Source: Bacteroidetes bacterium HGW-Bacteroidetes-2
GTDB taxonomy: Bacteria; Bacteroidota; Bacteroidia; Flavobacteriales; Flavobacteriaceae
NCBI GenBank assembly: GCA_002842575.1
Contig: PHDJ01000001.1
Location: 209,161 to 273,160, forward strand
Direction of reading: 5' to 3'
Length of the DNA stretch: 64,000 bases
The notes beneath the pieces are model-generated. The model did not search any database and had not been told where the DNA came from. It was given only the letters and a program-made list of their open reading frames with translations. Shown here one piece after another: positions 47,637 through 56,204 of this stretch (position 1 is the first letter of the stretch; each line of letters begins with the position of its first letter). The position numbers and the translations under genes are program-made.

Positions 47637-48473
47637 TTACTCCCATTCATATATAATCTCTAATTTATATTTACGCCCCGCTGACTCAAAACCACTTACT
47701 GTTAAATTACGATTTTCAAAGCCCGCCCTACTAATTTTAGAAATTACTTGTTTTTGAATTTCATCACCTTCTTTATCTTCCAATTTTACAAACTCTTTGA
47801 GTGAAATTTTTTCACCCCTCGAAGTTATTTCCTCCATACGTGAATCTAATAAATTTTCAGAAGTTGACTTAATTTTATTTACAATAAAATGTACTTGATT
47901 TAATTCATCATAAACTTCTAAAATTAAACCGGGAAGACTATTCATTTTCCATGGCTCAAAGCTTACGGGAAATTCTGACGAAAACCAAGCGGTGTAATTC
48001 CTACCTCTAAATCTCGTAGTCGCTTTTTGTACAACATAAGTATCTATATTTTTAAATTCATCAAGTATATTCCATTTTGGTTTAAGTAACATTTCATAAA
48101 CCATATAGGGTTTTGATAAAATATATGTTTGATGCCAGAGAGTATCTGATTTAAAATCTGTTAACACGTATCTATTAATATCTGGTGAAGATGTTATAAA
48201 AACTTTACTTTTCAAAAAATCTGAATTGTCAATTTTAGAATCATTAGGATCTATAAATCTAGGCTTAGATGTCTCAATAAATAAAGACTTGCTAGAATCG
48301 AAAATCAATGTCCAGTCTGATTGAGTAGCTTTCCCAAGATTTAAATAATGGGTGTAACCAACCTCTATATTTGAATTTTGTGATAATAAAGCGCTGGAAA
48401 AAGCAACAGCCCAAAACAAAAATAGCTTTTCTATATTAAAAAATTTTAAAATTAACACTTTTGATTTATTCAT
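47637..48473 (-). CDS. GLPGLI family exported protein 2
   Basis: The 278-residue protein has a hydrophobic signal sequence (FLFWAVAFSSALLSQ). The GLPGLI core reads MNSLPGLILEVYDE, preceded by FRGRNYTAWFSSEFPVSFEPW. It is clearly paralogous to GLPGLI protein 1, but diverged. It follows the small peptide gene at 48524-48723 by 50 bp and has no receptor gene of its own. Its stop codon abuts a DnaJ-gene relic. Confidence 0.88.
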   Translation of the reverse strand: MNKSKVLILKFFNIEKLFLFWAVAFSSALLSQNSNIEVGYTHYLNLGKATQSDWTLIFDSSKSLFIETSKPRFIDPNDSKIDNSDFLKSKVFITSSPDINRYVLTDFKSDTLWHQTYILSKPYMVYEMLLKPKWNILDEFKNIDTYVVQKATTRFRGRNYTAWFSSEFPVSFEPWKMNSLPGLILEVYDELNQVHFIVNKIKSTSENLLDSRMEEITSRGEKISLKEFVKLEDKEGDEIQKQVISKISRAGFENRNLTVSGFESAGRKYKLEIIYEWE

Positions 48474-48523
48474 ATTTTAATTTAACTTTAACAAAGTGAG
48501 TTCTGTTATAAATTTACTATTGC

Positions 48524-48723
48524 TCACTCAAATGTACATCCTAGATGATAATCTGTTATATGAATCCATCCTGTAAATTGACCTTGAGAGTTATAGGTTT
48601 CTATCCAATAAGAACAAGGCCCATCTAAATTTGCATCTAAAGGATTTACAGAGTCAATATCAGTAGTTGAAAAAATGATACAGCCCAAATTGAAAACGCA
48701 ATCATTACTAATAAATTTTTCAT
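48524..48723 (-). pseudogene. small secreted peptide gene with a frameshift at a T6 run
   Basis: From the ATG at 48723 the frame encodes a signal sequence (MKNLLVMIAFSIWAVSFF) but then runs to a stop. The -1 frame after TTTTTT (plus-strand A6 at 48670-48675) continues STTDIDSVNPLDANLDGPC, then SYWIETYNSQGQFTGWIH, and ends LGCTFE, stop. Joined, they give a 66-residue exported peptide with two cysteines. A seventh T, or slippage on the run, would restore it. It precedes GLPGLI protein 2, as the other peptide precedes GLPGLI protein 1. Confidence 0.6.
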
Positions 48724-48751
48724 AATATAATGGTTTTATGGTTAATTAACT

Positions 48752-48782
48752 CAAACTTACCCCCCCCTACGAGAAAACCTAA
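48752..48782 (-). promoter_or_regulatory. promoter of peptide/GLPGLI module 2 with a G8 tract
   Basis: On the minus strand, TTAG (48782-48779), a 19-bp spacer ending in GGGGGGGG (48767-48760) and the -7 box TAAGTTTG (48759-48752) lie 28 bp before the peptide ATG. TTTTAACATAAATAATTAG upstream and TTAACCATAAAACC downstream match the sister promoter. A homopolymer between the two promoter elements could change spacing by slippage. Confidence 0.6.
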
Positions 48783-48821
48783 TTATTTATGTTAAAACTT
48801 TAACTTTTAATTAAGAATTTA

Positions 48822-49010
48822 TATTCTGCTATCCACTTGAACTTCGTAAACTTTCCTGAATTCGTCCTCGAAACCTTTGCTATAGGGTTCCTCCATAAGA
48901 TGTAGTTTGTCTATATGGTATTTTTTGTAAATGTAAGATAAGCTGCTTTGATTTCGGCAGGGGTGGCTGTTTTTTCTATCTCCAAGGTTGTTAAATCAAC
49001 TCTTTAATAT
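48822..49010 (-). repeat. relic 2 of the DnaJ-gene 3' end (longest)
   Basis: About 170-190 bp match the last third of the intact TerB/DnaJ gene. Minus-strand frames still read LEIEKTATPAEIKAAY-like sequence, then KKYHIDKLHLMEEPYSKG (HPD changed to HID) and EDEFRKVYEV, with frameshifts between them. It lies between the RES toxin stop (49022) and the promoter of peptide module 2. Confidence 0.88.
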
Positions 49011-49021
49011 CTTGAGCGGTA

Positions 49022-49479
49022 TTATTCAAAAAAACGGCTATCAAAAACAAAAGGGGAGTGCGATATTATTTTGATTTTCTTAAAGTGCTTATGGAAAGGA
49101 TTGAGCAAAAAATTAAAATCCCCCTTTACCACAGCTGAGGGCACTTTTAAAACTACATATGCATTAGCCTTGATAAAATCATGCCCTATGGATTGGGTTT
49201 TGGGATTATGGGGAAATCCATTCCACATTTCCGGGAGTTCCTTTTGAGTAATTTTCTTGATTTTAAGGGTATCAGGGATTGTAATTTCCAACATCACAAA
49301 ATCTTGAGGAAGCAGAAAAAAGGAAGGTGAACCACTACTTCTGCCATTGCAAGTGCACGGCTATCTGCACAACAAATCATTTGCACTGCCTTAGAATTCC
49401 ACCGATTGCCAGACAAAGCTGCTCCTTTTTCTGTAAGTTCGCCGGCATATTTTTTTCGGGATAATCTAAAAACTAACAT
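49022..49479 (-). pseudogene. RES-domain toxin gene split by a frameshift at a T6 run
   Basis: The first frame (49479 to 49294) gives MLVFRLSRKKYAGELTEKG, then GNRWNSKAVQM and SRALAMAEVVVHLPFF. The rest of a RES toxin continues in the -1 frame (LLPQDFVMLEITIPD, then FIKANAYVVLKVPSAVVKGDF, ending FDSRFFE). RES toxins degrade NAD. Together the length (about 152 residues) and the R, GxRW, E and S motifs match the family. The break lies at T TTT TTC (plus-strand A6 at 49316-49321). One extra T, or a -1 slip, restores the frame. The start overlaps the antitoxin stop by one base (TAATG). Confidence 0.82.
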
Positions 49480-49979
49480 TATACAAAAATGCCTTGGTCA
49501 ATTCTGCGGAGCTCATTAAGCACCATCTCTTTGCCGTAAGAATCTTTAAGCAACTCGATGGGTTTCATAGACCCCAAAGCAAAAAGCGGCAAACGCAACC
49601 ACATATAAAATTTAGTGCTTGTGTCAAAAACTGTATTGCCTAAAAGAGCCACCTCAGCAATTTCAATGATTTTTTCAGAATGGATGGGTTTAAAGCGAAA
49701 GTCTTTCTCTGCTCTGTAACGCTGCAATGACTTAGAAGAAATGTTTAAAATTTCTGCCCAATCTTCATCAGAAAATGGGGTGATTTTTGTAATTTCAGAA
49801 AACAAGGAAAAAGTAATACCGGATCTGATAGAATGAATAACCAACAATTTATTATTCAAAAAATCAGCAAAGGAAAAATTTTTAGTACTATTACTTTGCC
49901 TTAAAGATGCAGGAGTGAGAGCAACATAAACTGCTGCTGCTTCATTTACTTGATGTAAAGATTCTTCAAAGGTATTCAT
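49479..49979 (-). CDS. Xre/MbcA/ParS-type antitoxin of a RES toxin-antitoxin pair (DUF2384)
   Basis: From the ATG at 49979 the protein is 166 residues (an upstream start at 50000 adds seven). It shows the Xre-like HTH segment FSDEDWAEILNISSKSLQRY, the helical linker HSEKIIEIAEVALLG, and the C-terminal DUF2384 tail PIELLKDSYGKEMVLNELRRIDQGIF that inserts into the RES toxin. It starts about 55 bp after the intact DnaJ stop and shares TAATG with the toxin gene. It appears intact although the toxin frame is broken. Confidence 0.9.
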   Translation of the reverse strand: MNTFEESLHQVNEAAAVYVALTPASLRQSNSTKNFSFADFLNNKLLVIHSIRSGITFSLFSEITKITPFSDEDWAEILNISSKSLQRYRAEKDFRFKPIHSEKIIEIAEVALLGNTVFDTSTKFYMWLRLPLFALGSMKPIELLKDSYGKEMVLNELRRIDQGIFV

Positions 49980-50036
49980 TTTAAAAACTTTTGTCCTCAA
50001 ACACTAAGACTTTTGTCTAGATATTCCAAATTTATT

Positions 50037-50759
50037 TTAAAAACCTTGCTCTTTCTGCAACTGCTCATAAGCTTCCTGAACTTTTCGGAATTTTTCCTCG
50101 GCACCTTTACGATAGGCTTCATCCATATGTTGTAATTTATCAGGATGGTATTTTTTCGCCATAGTCCGGTATGCAGCTTTGATTTCAGCAGGGGTAGCTG
50201 TTTTTTCAATTTCCAAAATCTTATAGGCACTATCCGGATTCTTGAAAAACATCGCTTTAATGCTTTCAAAATCGCGATAACCAATCGCTAGAAATCCGGC
50301 GATTTCTCTTATTTTTTCAATCTCCGGTTGAGAAACCAAACCATCTGCCTGCGCTATATTAAATAAGAAATGGATAATTTGTAGTCTGGATTCATAACGG
50401 GTGCGCATTCGTAAATACTCACAAATGGGTTGTGGAGTAACTTCTCGATTTTTTACTACTTCATTAAAAGTTCGGAAGGTGGCATTGGCGCGTTCTTTAC
50501 CATAAGCCTGTACAAAATAATTTTGAACAAATTGCATTTCCGCGGCACTCACATTACCGTCAGCTTTAATCACCATGGAGGCTAAAGAAAGTAAATTAAG
50601 CTCAAAATCGGCTGGGGTTACTTGTTGCCCTCCGAAACTATTACTAACTCTTGTTTTTTTACCTAAACCCTCAATAACACTTCCCAAAATAAACCCAAGT
50701 ATGGCTCCGGGAAACCTAAAAAATATATATCCAGCTATTGCTGCAATCCAACGAATCAT
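50037..50759 (-). CDS. TerB/DnaJ-domain membrane protein (DjlA-like co-chaperone)
   Basis: The 240-residue protein has an N-terminal hydrophobic segment (IAAIAGYIFFRFPGAILGFI), a TerB-like helical domain (about 50-155) and a C-terminal J-domain (about 170-240) with the HPD motif in KKYHPDKLQHMDEAY and the ending KVQEAYEQLQKEQGF. J-proteins stimulate DnaK ATPase; this one would act at the inner face of the membrane. It is intact. Its 3' end is the parent sequence of three decayed copies downstream (43626-43686, 47495-47632, 48822-49010). Confidence 0.92.
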   Translation of the reverse strand: MIRWIAAIAGYIFFRFPGAILGFILGSVIEGLGKKTRVSNSFGGQQVTPADFELNLLSLASMVIKADGNVSAAEMQFVQNYFVQAYGKERANATFRTFNEVVKNREVTPQPICEYLRMRTRYESRLQIIHFLFNIAQADGLVSQPEIEKIREIAGFLAIGYRDFESIKAMFFKNPDSAYKILEIEKTATPAEIKAAYRTMAKKYHPDKLQHMDEAYRKGAEEKFRKVQEAYEQLQKEQGF

Positions 50760-50877
50760 ACTCTCTGCTAATTAAACTTGTAATGAATTGCCAAAGATAA
50801 GAATTAGTTTAAGAGAATTAAGGCTTTGTGTTTTTGAGTTTGTGTCTAATTTTTTGGTAAGGAATTAAGAGTATAAA

Positions 50878-50910
50878 TTGGAGAATAAAATTTGGAATTT
50901 AGTATCTTTG
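50878..50910 (+). promoter_or_regulatory. promoter of the bacilliredoxin gene
   Basis: TTG at 50878-50880, a 22-bp spacer and TATCTTTG at 50903-50910 match the Bacteroidota -33/-7 promoter. The ATG follows 29 bp later. Confidence 0.55.
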
Positions 50911-50939
50911 CCTTTAGATTAAATATAAATAAGAAATAT

Positions 50940-51350
50940 ATGTATCCACCAGAATTAGTTAGACCCATGCGCGAAGACCTTACCAAGGTAGGATTTTCCG
51001 AATTACATACCCAAGAAGAAGTAAGTAACGCCATCCATCAAAAAGGAACTACACTTGTTGTAGTAAATTCGGTTTGTGGCTGTGCTGCTGCTAATGCAAG
51101 ACCTGGCGCTAAAATGTCTTTACAAAATGCAAAGAAACCAAGCCAATTAGTCACTGTTTTTGCAGGCGTAGATCGGGAAGCAACCGAGGCAGCAAGAGCA
51201 GAAATGGCACCATTTCCTCCTAGCTCACCCTCAATGGCATTATTTAAAGATGGCGAATTAGTACACATGTTAGAACGCCATCACATTGAAGGTCGCCCAG
51301 CTGAATTGATAGCTGAAAATTTAATGGATGCGTACAATGAGTTTTGCTAA
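50940..51350 (+). CDS. BrxA/BrxB family bacilliredoxin
   Basis: From the ATG at 50940 (MYPPELVRPMREDLTKVGF) the protein is 136 residues, the family's normal size. An upstream in-frame start inside the -7 box region is rejected. The active-site motif is NSVCGCAAANARPG. Bacilliredoxins reduce mixed disulfides between proteins and low-molecular-weight thiols. Here the physiological thiol is unknown. Single gene, followed by a clear terminator. Confidence 0.92.
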   Translation: MYPPELVRPMREDLTKVGFSELHTQEEVSNAIHQKGTTLVVVNSVCGCAAANARPGAKMSLQNAKKPSQLVTVFAGVDREATEAARAEMAPFPPSSPSMALFKDGELVHMLERHHIEGRPAELIAENLMDAYNEFC

Positions 51351-51380
51351 AATCTTTAGTTACTTATTAAGATTATTCAC

Positions 51381-51412
51381 AAAAAAACCACTTTTACTAA
51401 GTGGTTTTTTTA
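51381..51412 (+). terminator. rho-independent terminator after bacilliredoxin
   Basis: AAAAAACCACTT and AAGTGGTTTTTT form a 12-bp perfect stem around TTACT, ending in a T-tract. It lies 31 bp past the stop codon and 11 bp before the acyltransferase start. Confidence 0.85.
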
Positions 51413-51422
51413 TTTTTATGGC

Positions 51423-52172
51423 ATGTATATGAAACTACTCCTTCACATTCTAAGTTATCCTTTAAGCGCAATTTATTATCTCGCTTTCGGCTCTGTTTTG
51501 GCTATTTTTCATCCCATACAATGGTTTTGCCTAAATGTTTTTGGCTATCAGGCGCATAAAAAAAGTGTAGATTATATGAACTTTTTTGCCATAGGCTCTT
51601 TACGCATTTTGGGCACCCGTTTTGACTTTTCTGTACCGAACAACATTCCTAAAAATGTGCCACTACTTATTGTTACTAACCACCAAAGCATGTATGATAT
51701 TCCTCCTATTATATGGAGTTTACGGCGTTTTCATCCTAAATTTGTTTCTAAAAAAGAACTAGGCAAAGGAATTCCAAGCGTTTCCTTCAATCTACGACAC
51801 GGCGGTTCGGTTCTTATCGATCGTAAAAATCCTGCGGAAGCGGTAGCTAAAATGACTGCTTTTGCACACTACCTGGAAACCAATAAGCGAAGTGGGGTTA
51901 TCTTTCCGGAAGGAACCAGAAGCAGGACAGGCGAGCCAAAAACCTTTCATCGAAAAGGACTACAAACGCTTATAAACCACATGCCTTCTGCCTATATTCT
52001 ACCAATAACAGTAAACAATTCATGGAAATTACAACGCTATGGGATGTTCCCGATTCCTTTAGGCGTACATTTAAAATTTACCGTACATCCCGTTATTAAA
52101 GTTTCAGATTTTTCTGCGGAAACACTTTTAGATATGTTGGAAGAAAAGATAAAAAGTGCTGTGCGACACTAA
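51423..52172 (+). CDS. 1-acyl-sn-glycerol-3-phosphate acyltransferase (PlsC-like)
   Basis: The 249-residue membrane-associated enzyme has an N-terminal hydrophobic anchor and the acyltransferase motifs: block I NHQSMYD (NHxxxxD, about 88-94), block III FPEGTRSRTG (about 160-169) and block IV near the C-terminal IPITVNNSW. It acylates lysophosphatidate in phospholipid synthesis. The next gene begins 8 bp after its stop. Either of two starts, MYMKLL or MKLL, fits. Confidence 0.92.
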   Translation: MYMKLLLHILSYPLSAIYYLAFGSVLAIFHPIQWFCLNVFGYQAHKKSVDYMNFFAIGSLRILGTRFDFSVPNNIPKNVPLLIVTNHQSMYDIPPIIWSLRRFHPKFVSKKELGKGIPSVSFNLRHGGSVLIDRKNPAEAVAKMTAFAHYLETNKRSGVIFPEGTRSRTGEPKTFHRKGLQTLINHMPSAYILPITVNNSWKLQRYGMFPIPLGVHLKFTVHPVIKVSDFSAETLLDMLEEKIKSAVRH

Positions 52173-52180
52173 AAATAAAA

Positions 52181-52837
52181 ATGGAGAAAGAGGAAATTCT
52201 TATTGAAAATACCATTGCTTTCGTAAAGCAAACCCTAAAAAATGCAGAAGGTGGTCACGACTGGTTTCACATTGAGCGCGTGTACAAAAACAGTTGCCTT
52301 ATTGCGGAAACCGAAGAATGTGATTTAGTAGTGGTGAAACTTGGCGCGCTTTTGCACGACATCGCAGACAGCAAATTTCACAATGGTAACGAAAGTGTGG
52401 GACCAACCATAGCGCGGGAGTTTTTGGAAAAGGAAAATGTGCCTGAAGAAACCATACTACATTGTATAAAAATCATTGAAAATATTTCCTTTAAAGGCGG
52501 AAACTCTAAAGTAAACTTCCATTCCAAAGAACTGGATATTGTTCAGGATGCCGACAGGCTGGATGCAATAGGTGCAATTGGGATTGCAAGGGCATTTAAT
52601 TATGGTGGTTTTAAAAACAGAAAGCTTTACGACCCTAAAATTCTGCCAAATTTAAATTTTACCAAAGAAGAATACAAGGCATCTACTGCACCCAGCATTA
52701 ATCATTTCTACGAGAAATTACTTCTCTTAAAAGATAAAATGAACACGAAAACTGCTAAGAAATTAGCAGAAAAAAGACATCTTGTAATGGAGCAATTTCT
52801 AAAACAGTTTTATAACGAATGGAATGGATTGCTTTAA
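52181..52837 (+). CDS. HD-domain phosphohydrolase
   Basis: The 218-residue cytoplasmic protein has the HD superfamily metal motif: HDWFHIERV (first His), LLHDIADSKFH (the HD pair, about 70-73) and DADRLDAIGAIGIARAFNYGG (distal Asp). Proteins of this YedJ-like group hydrolyse phosphate esters, possibly nucleotides. The substrate is unknown. It is co-transcribed with the acyltransferase and converges on the FG-GAP gene. Confidence 0.88.
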   Translation: MEKEEILIENTIAFVKQTLKNAEGGHDWFHIERVYKNSCLIAETEECDLVVVKLGALLHDIADSKFHNGNESVGPTIAREFLEKENVPEETILHCIKIIENISFKGGNSKVNFHSKELDIVQDADRLDAIGAIGIARAFNYGGFKNRKLYDPKILPNLNFTKEEYKASTAPSINHFYEKLLLLKDKMNTKTAKKLAEKRHLVMEQFLKQFYNEWNGLL

Positions 52838-52844
52838 AAACAAA

Positions 52845-55800
52845 TTACTTTAATTTCAATAAGCTACTTGTATCATTGTTCCTTACAATCCAATAATACT
52901 TTATACCTGATATTATTATAGGAACTATTTTTTGAACATTTCCCGGAATAATAAAACCACTTTCTATGGGCGGAACAACTTCAAAATTTCCTTTGCCATC
53001 GCCTAAAAGAAGTACTCCTATTGATGCGTCATACCTAGTAATTTCTGCATCGGTACCATAGAAGTTTCCGCCTAGAAGTAGGTCTATTTTATCGTCTTTG
53101 TTTACATCAACTAGTTGTATGGATTTTACGGTAGATATTTGTGTATATCTAGGCAAATTAATACTGCTAAAATCCTTTCCGTTATTGTTAATAAAAAGTG
53201 TGTGCTCTAAATGATTGGCATCTAATTTTTTTGCATTACTTAGTTCTTGGGGAGTAAAAATGTCGTTAATACCTGCATTGGCATAAGGTTCATATCTGGT
53301 GAAACGTTTTCTTAGCATAACCATTTGCGTAAGCATTCGGTCACGAATAGGAAAAGGATGACTAACCCCTTCTACGTAATAAGAAAGAACAGCATCTAAA
53401 CTTCCATTGTTATCAAAATCATTATATAATATAGTAATAGGCTCTTCAGAAGTGGCTTTTAAAAGCGAATTTAAACCGAGATTTCCTGCCACAATATCCA
53501 GAAAACCATCTTCATTTATATCCTCAACAGCTAACGAATACCACCATCCCACCTTGGAGCTTAATCCAAAAGTTTCTGTTGCGTTTTTATATTTTCCATC
53601 TTTATATTTAAAAACAGTTATGGGCATCCATTCCCCGGAAAGGATAAGTTCATTTGTGTTATCATTATCTAAATCTGCAAAAACAGCATCAGTAATCATT
53701 CCTATTTCAGAAAGATTTTCAGACCATAATGCTGTAACATCTGTAAATTTGCCATTATTATTTTTAAGTAAATAACTTTTGGGTGTTTCCGGATTCCTTC
53801 CTGGAGTAACTCTTCCGCCTACAAAAAGGTCTAGTTGCCCGTCACCATCAACATCTTGCGCTTTTACTACTGCTCCGCTTTCATAAAACTGAGGTAAAGC
53901 GTCCTTTGCTCTTTTAAAATTTCCTTTGCCATCATTCATATAAAGTCTGTCTTGGTAGTTTGGGTGGTTTGCTAATTCTTCGTTTCCACCACTTACCACA
54001 TATAAATCAAGAAGACCGTTACCGTTTGCGTCAAAAAAAAGCGAATTTACATCTTCAAAGTTTTTATCTTCTTCAAAATCTATTATGGTTTTTTGTGTAA
54101 AAGTTCCCTTGTTATTTTGAAGAAAAAGCTTGCCAGAAAAACCCATAGCTCCACCTAAAAACATATCTTCTAGTCCATCTCCATTTACGTCGCTAACAGA
54201 TACTGCTGGTCCTTCTTGACTGTATTTATGGTGCAGTAAGGCTTCTCTTTTAAAATCGATATATTCATTTTCTTTGTGAAAAACATCTTTAGGTAAAACT
54301 TTGGATGCATCTTCAAAATAACGATATACTATTGTTTCTGGTGTAAACTCTGATGTTGGTTTTTTTACAACGGAAAGTATTTGATTAAGGTCTGGATTTT
54401 CTAGGATTTGCATTTTTCTATCTGGCCAAATAATTTCAACTTTTTGAATAGTAAGATTTTCTTTTATTCCAAAATGTAAGCGATGTTGTGAGGAAGATAA
54501 AAACCCTCTGGTGGGATTGTAATGTTCAGTTAAAATGGAGCCATCAGAAAGGTATGCTTTTGCAATTGTACCTAGGTTAATTTCGCCTTTTGTAGGAGCT
54601 AAATTGATTGCTAAATAGTTGTTATTGGTTACTTCATTCCCTTTATTTTTCATGATAAATGGCGAAGAATTTATGTTATTTACAACGAGGTCAAGAAATC
54701 CATCATTATTTAAATCGGCATAAGCAGAACCATTAGAAAATGCGGGAGGTCCGCTATTCCAGTTTGTAGATGCGTTTTCAAAAGATAGATTGCCATTATT
54801 CTTAAAAAAGAAAGAAGGTACCGCTACACTGGGTATTTGCTGAATCCAATCGAGTAATGTGATTTCTTTGGCATTTAATTGCTTTTGCAGCTTGTCCATT
54901 TCAAACTTTGCGTAATCGTTATTGGAAATGTCTCTAACATACCCATTTGTAATGTGAATATCTTTTAATCCGTCGTTATCAAAATCAGCAAGAAGGGGGC
55001 TCCAACTCCAATCGGTATGTGCGATTCCATCCATAAAAGCGATGTCAGAAAAATTTTCGGTACAAGAATTTATTTGAAGCATGTTTAAAGTAAACTGGAC
55101 TTTCAAACCATATTTAAGCATTTTTTCATATTTGTCATAATTTTGTGCCATAATAAGTGTTTTACGGCGGTAATTGTCTTTGGCAAGCATATCCACAGTA
55201 ATTAAATCCAGACATCCGTCGTTATTAATATCTCCATAATCTGAACCCATAGAAGAAAAGGATGTGTGTTTAAGGTATTTGTCTAATTCATCTTTGAAGG
55301 TATAATTACCTTGGTTTATTAAAAGACGATCTGGCATTACATAGTCATTAGCCACATAAATATCGGGTAAATTGTCATTATTAAAATCGGCTATAACTGC
55401 ACTTAAACCGAAAGCTTCATTAAGGACCCCTGCGCTTTTTGATATGTCTGTAAATTTATTATTGGTGTTTTTATACAATCTGTCAGACACAAATTCAAAA
55501 GATGTTGGAGTAGCTAATTCGAGTTTCCCTTGATTATTTTGTGTTATTTTAATAGTATTAGATTCTCTAAAATTTCCGGGGTGGTTTAACACATATACAT
55601 CCGTATCGCCATCGCCGTCCATATCAAAAAAGTAGGCTTGTACAGAATATCCCGGGTCATCAAGACCATAGTCTGCAGCTTTTTCAGTAAAAGTAAGGTC
55701 GCCATTGTTAATATAAAGTAAATTACGGCGCAATTCTGGATTTTGCAAAGCAGATTTTGAGACATAAATGTCTAGCAAGCCGTCGTTATTTACATCTACC

Positions 55801-56192
55801 ATTGTAACACCGGTTTTAAACCCTATTCCTCCAGTTACATTGGCAGTTTCTGTAATGTCTTTAAAGATAAAGTTGCCTTGATTTAAATACAATTTGTTTG
55901 AAACCGTATTTCCCGAAAAATAGAGGTCTTGAAGCCCGTCATTATTAATATCGCCCACAGCAACTCCTCCTCCATTATACAAATATTCATAGAGTAAAAA
56001 ATTAAACTGTTCATTTTCTGTAATTGTGTTTGCAAAATCAATTCCTGTTTCACTACTATTTAAATATTCAAACAATGGTATTGTTGCTTCAGAAGCATCA
56101 AGTGTATTTGCAGCTTCTTTATTCTCTTTATTACATTGAATAAAAAGAGGAAAAATACAGACTAATAAAACCAGTAACTTAATTTTATTCAA
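52845..56192 (-). CDS. FG-GAP/VCBS-repeat lipoprotein with ASPIC/UnbV domain
   Basis: The 1115-residue protein is a predicted lipoprotein (CIFPLFIQC, then NKENKEA). Many Asp-rich FG-GAP/VCBS repeats follow (for example DVNNDGLLDIYVS, DFDNDGLKDIHITNG, DVNGDGLEDMFLGG), forming calcium-binding beta-propellers in two blocks. A central ASPIC/UnbV domain lies at about 535-615 (HRLHFGIKE, then VEIIWPD). Such proteins are surface-exposed and of unknown role. It follows the haloperoxidase-like gene by 12 bp, a recurring pairing in Bacteroidota. Confidence 0.9.
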   Translation of the reverse strand: MNKIKLLVLLVCIFPLFIQCNKENKEAANTLDASEATIPLFEYLNSSETGIDFANTITENEQFNFLLYEYLYNGGGVAVGDINNDGLQDLYFSGNTVSNKLYLNQGNFIFKDITETANVTGGIGFKTGVTMVDVNNDGLLDIYVSKSALQNPELRRNLLYINNGDLTFTEKAADYGLDDPGYSVQAYFFDMDGDGDTDVYVLNHPGNFRESNTIKITQNNQGKLELATPTSFEFVSDRLYKNTNNKFTDISKSAGVLNEAFGLSAVIADFNNDNLPDIYVANDYVMPDRLLINQGNYTFKDELDKYLKHTSFSSMGSDYGDINNDGCLDLITVDMLAKDNYRRKTLIMAQNYDKYEKMLKYGLKVQFTLNMLQINSCTENFSDIAFMDGIAHTDWSWSPLLADFDNDGLKDIHITNGYVRDISNNDYAKFEMDKLQKQLNAKEITLLDWIQQIPSVAVPSFFFKNNGNLSFENASTNWNSGPPAFSNGSAYADLNNDGFLDLVVNNINSSPFIMKNKGNEVTNNNYLAINLAPTKGEINLGTIAKAYLSDGSILTEHYNPTRGFLSSSQHRLHFGIKENLTIQKVEIIWPDRKMQILENPDLNQILSVVKKPTSEFTPETIVYRYFEDASKVLPKDVFHKENEYIDFKREALLHHKYSQEGPAVSVSDVNGDGLEDMFLGGAMGFSGKLFLQNNKGTFTQKTIIDFEEDKNFEDVNSLFFDANGNGLLDLYVVSGGNEELANHPNYQDRLYMNDGKGNFKRAKDALPQFYESGAVVKAQDVDGDGQLDLFVGGRVTPGRNPETPKSYLLKNNNGKFTDVTALWSENLSEIGMITDAVFADLDNDNTNELILSGEWMPITVFKYKDGKYKNATETFGLSSKVGWWYSLAVEDINEDGFLDIVAGNLGLNSLLKATSEEPITILYNDFDNNGSLDAVLSYYVEGVSHPFPIRDRMLTQMVMLRKRFTRYEPYANAGINDIFTPQELSNAKKLDANHLEHTLFINNNGKDFSSINLPRYTQISTVKSIQLVDVNKDDKIDLLLGGNFYGTDAEITRYDASIGVLLLGDGKGNFEVVPPIESGFIIPGNVQKIVPIIISGIKYYWIVRNNDTSSLLKLK

Positions 56193-56204
56193 CCTAAAAT
56201 ATAT

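Noticed and set aside
43626..49010. DnaJ-end relics as IS-type terminal repeats or a repeated regulatory RNA
   Set aside because: They read as decayed J-domain codons in the same orientation and differ in length, so they are gene fragments, not transposon ends.
49997..50284. 95-residue minus-strand frame overlapping the DnaJ gene
   Set aside because: It is an alternate frame of the J-domain coding region with no independent homology and no promoter.
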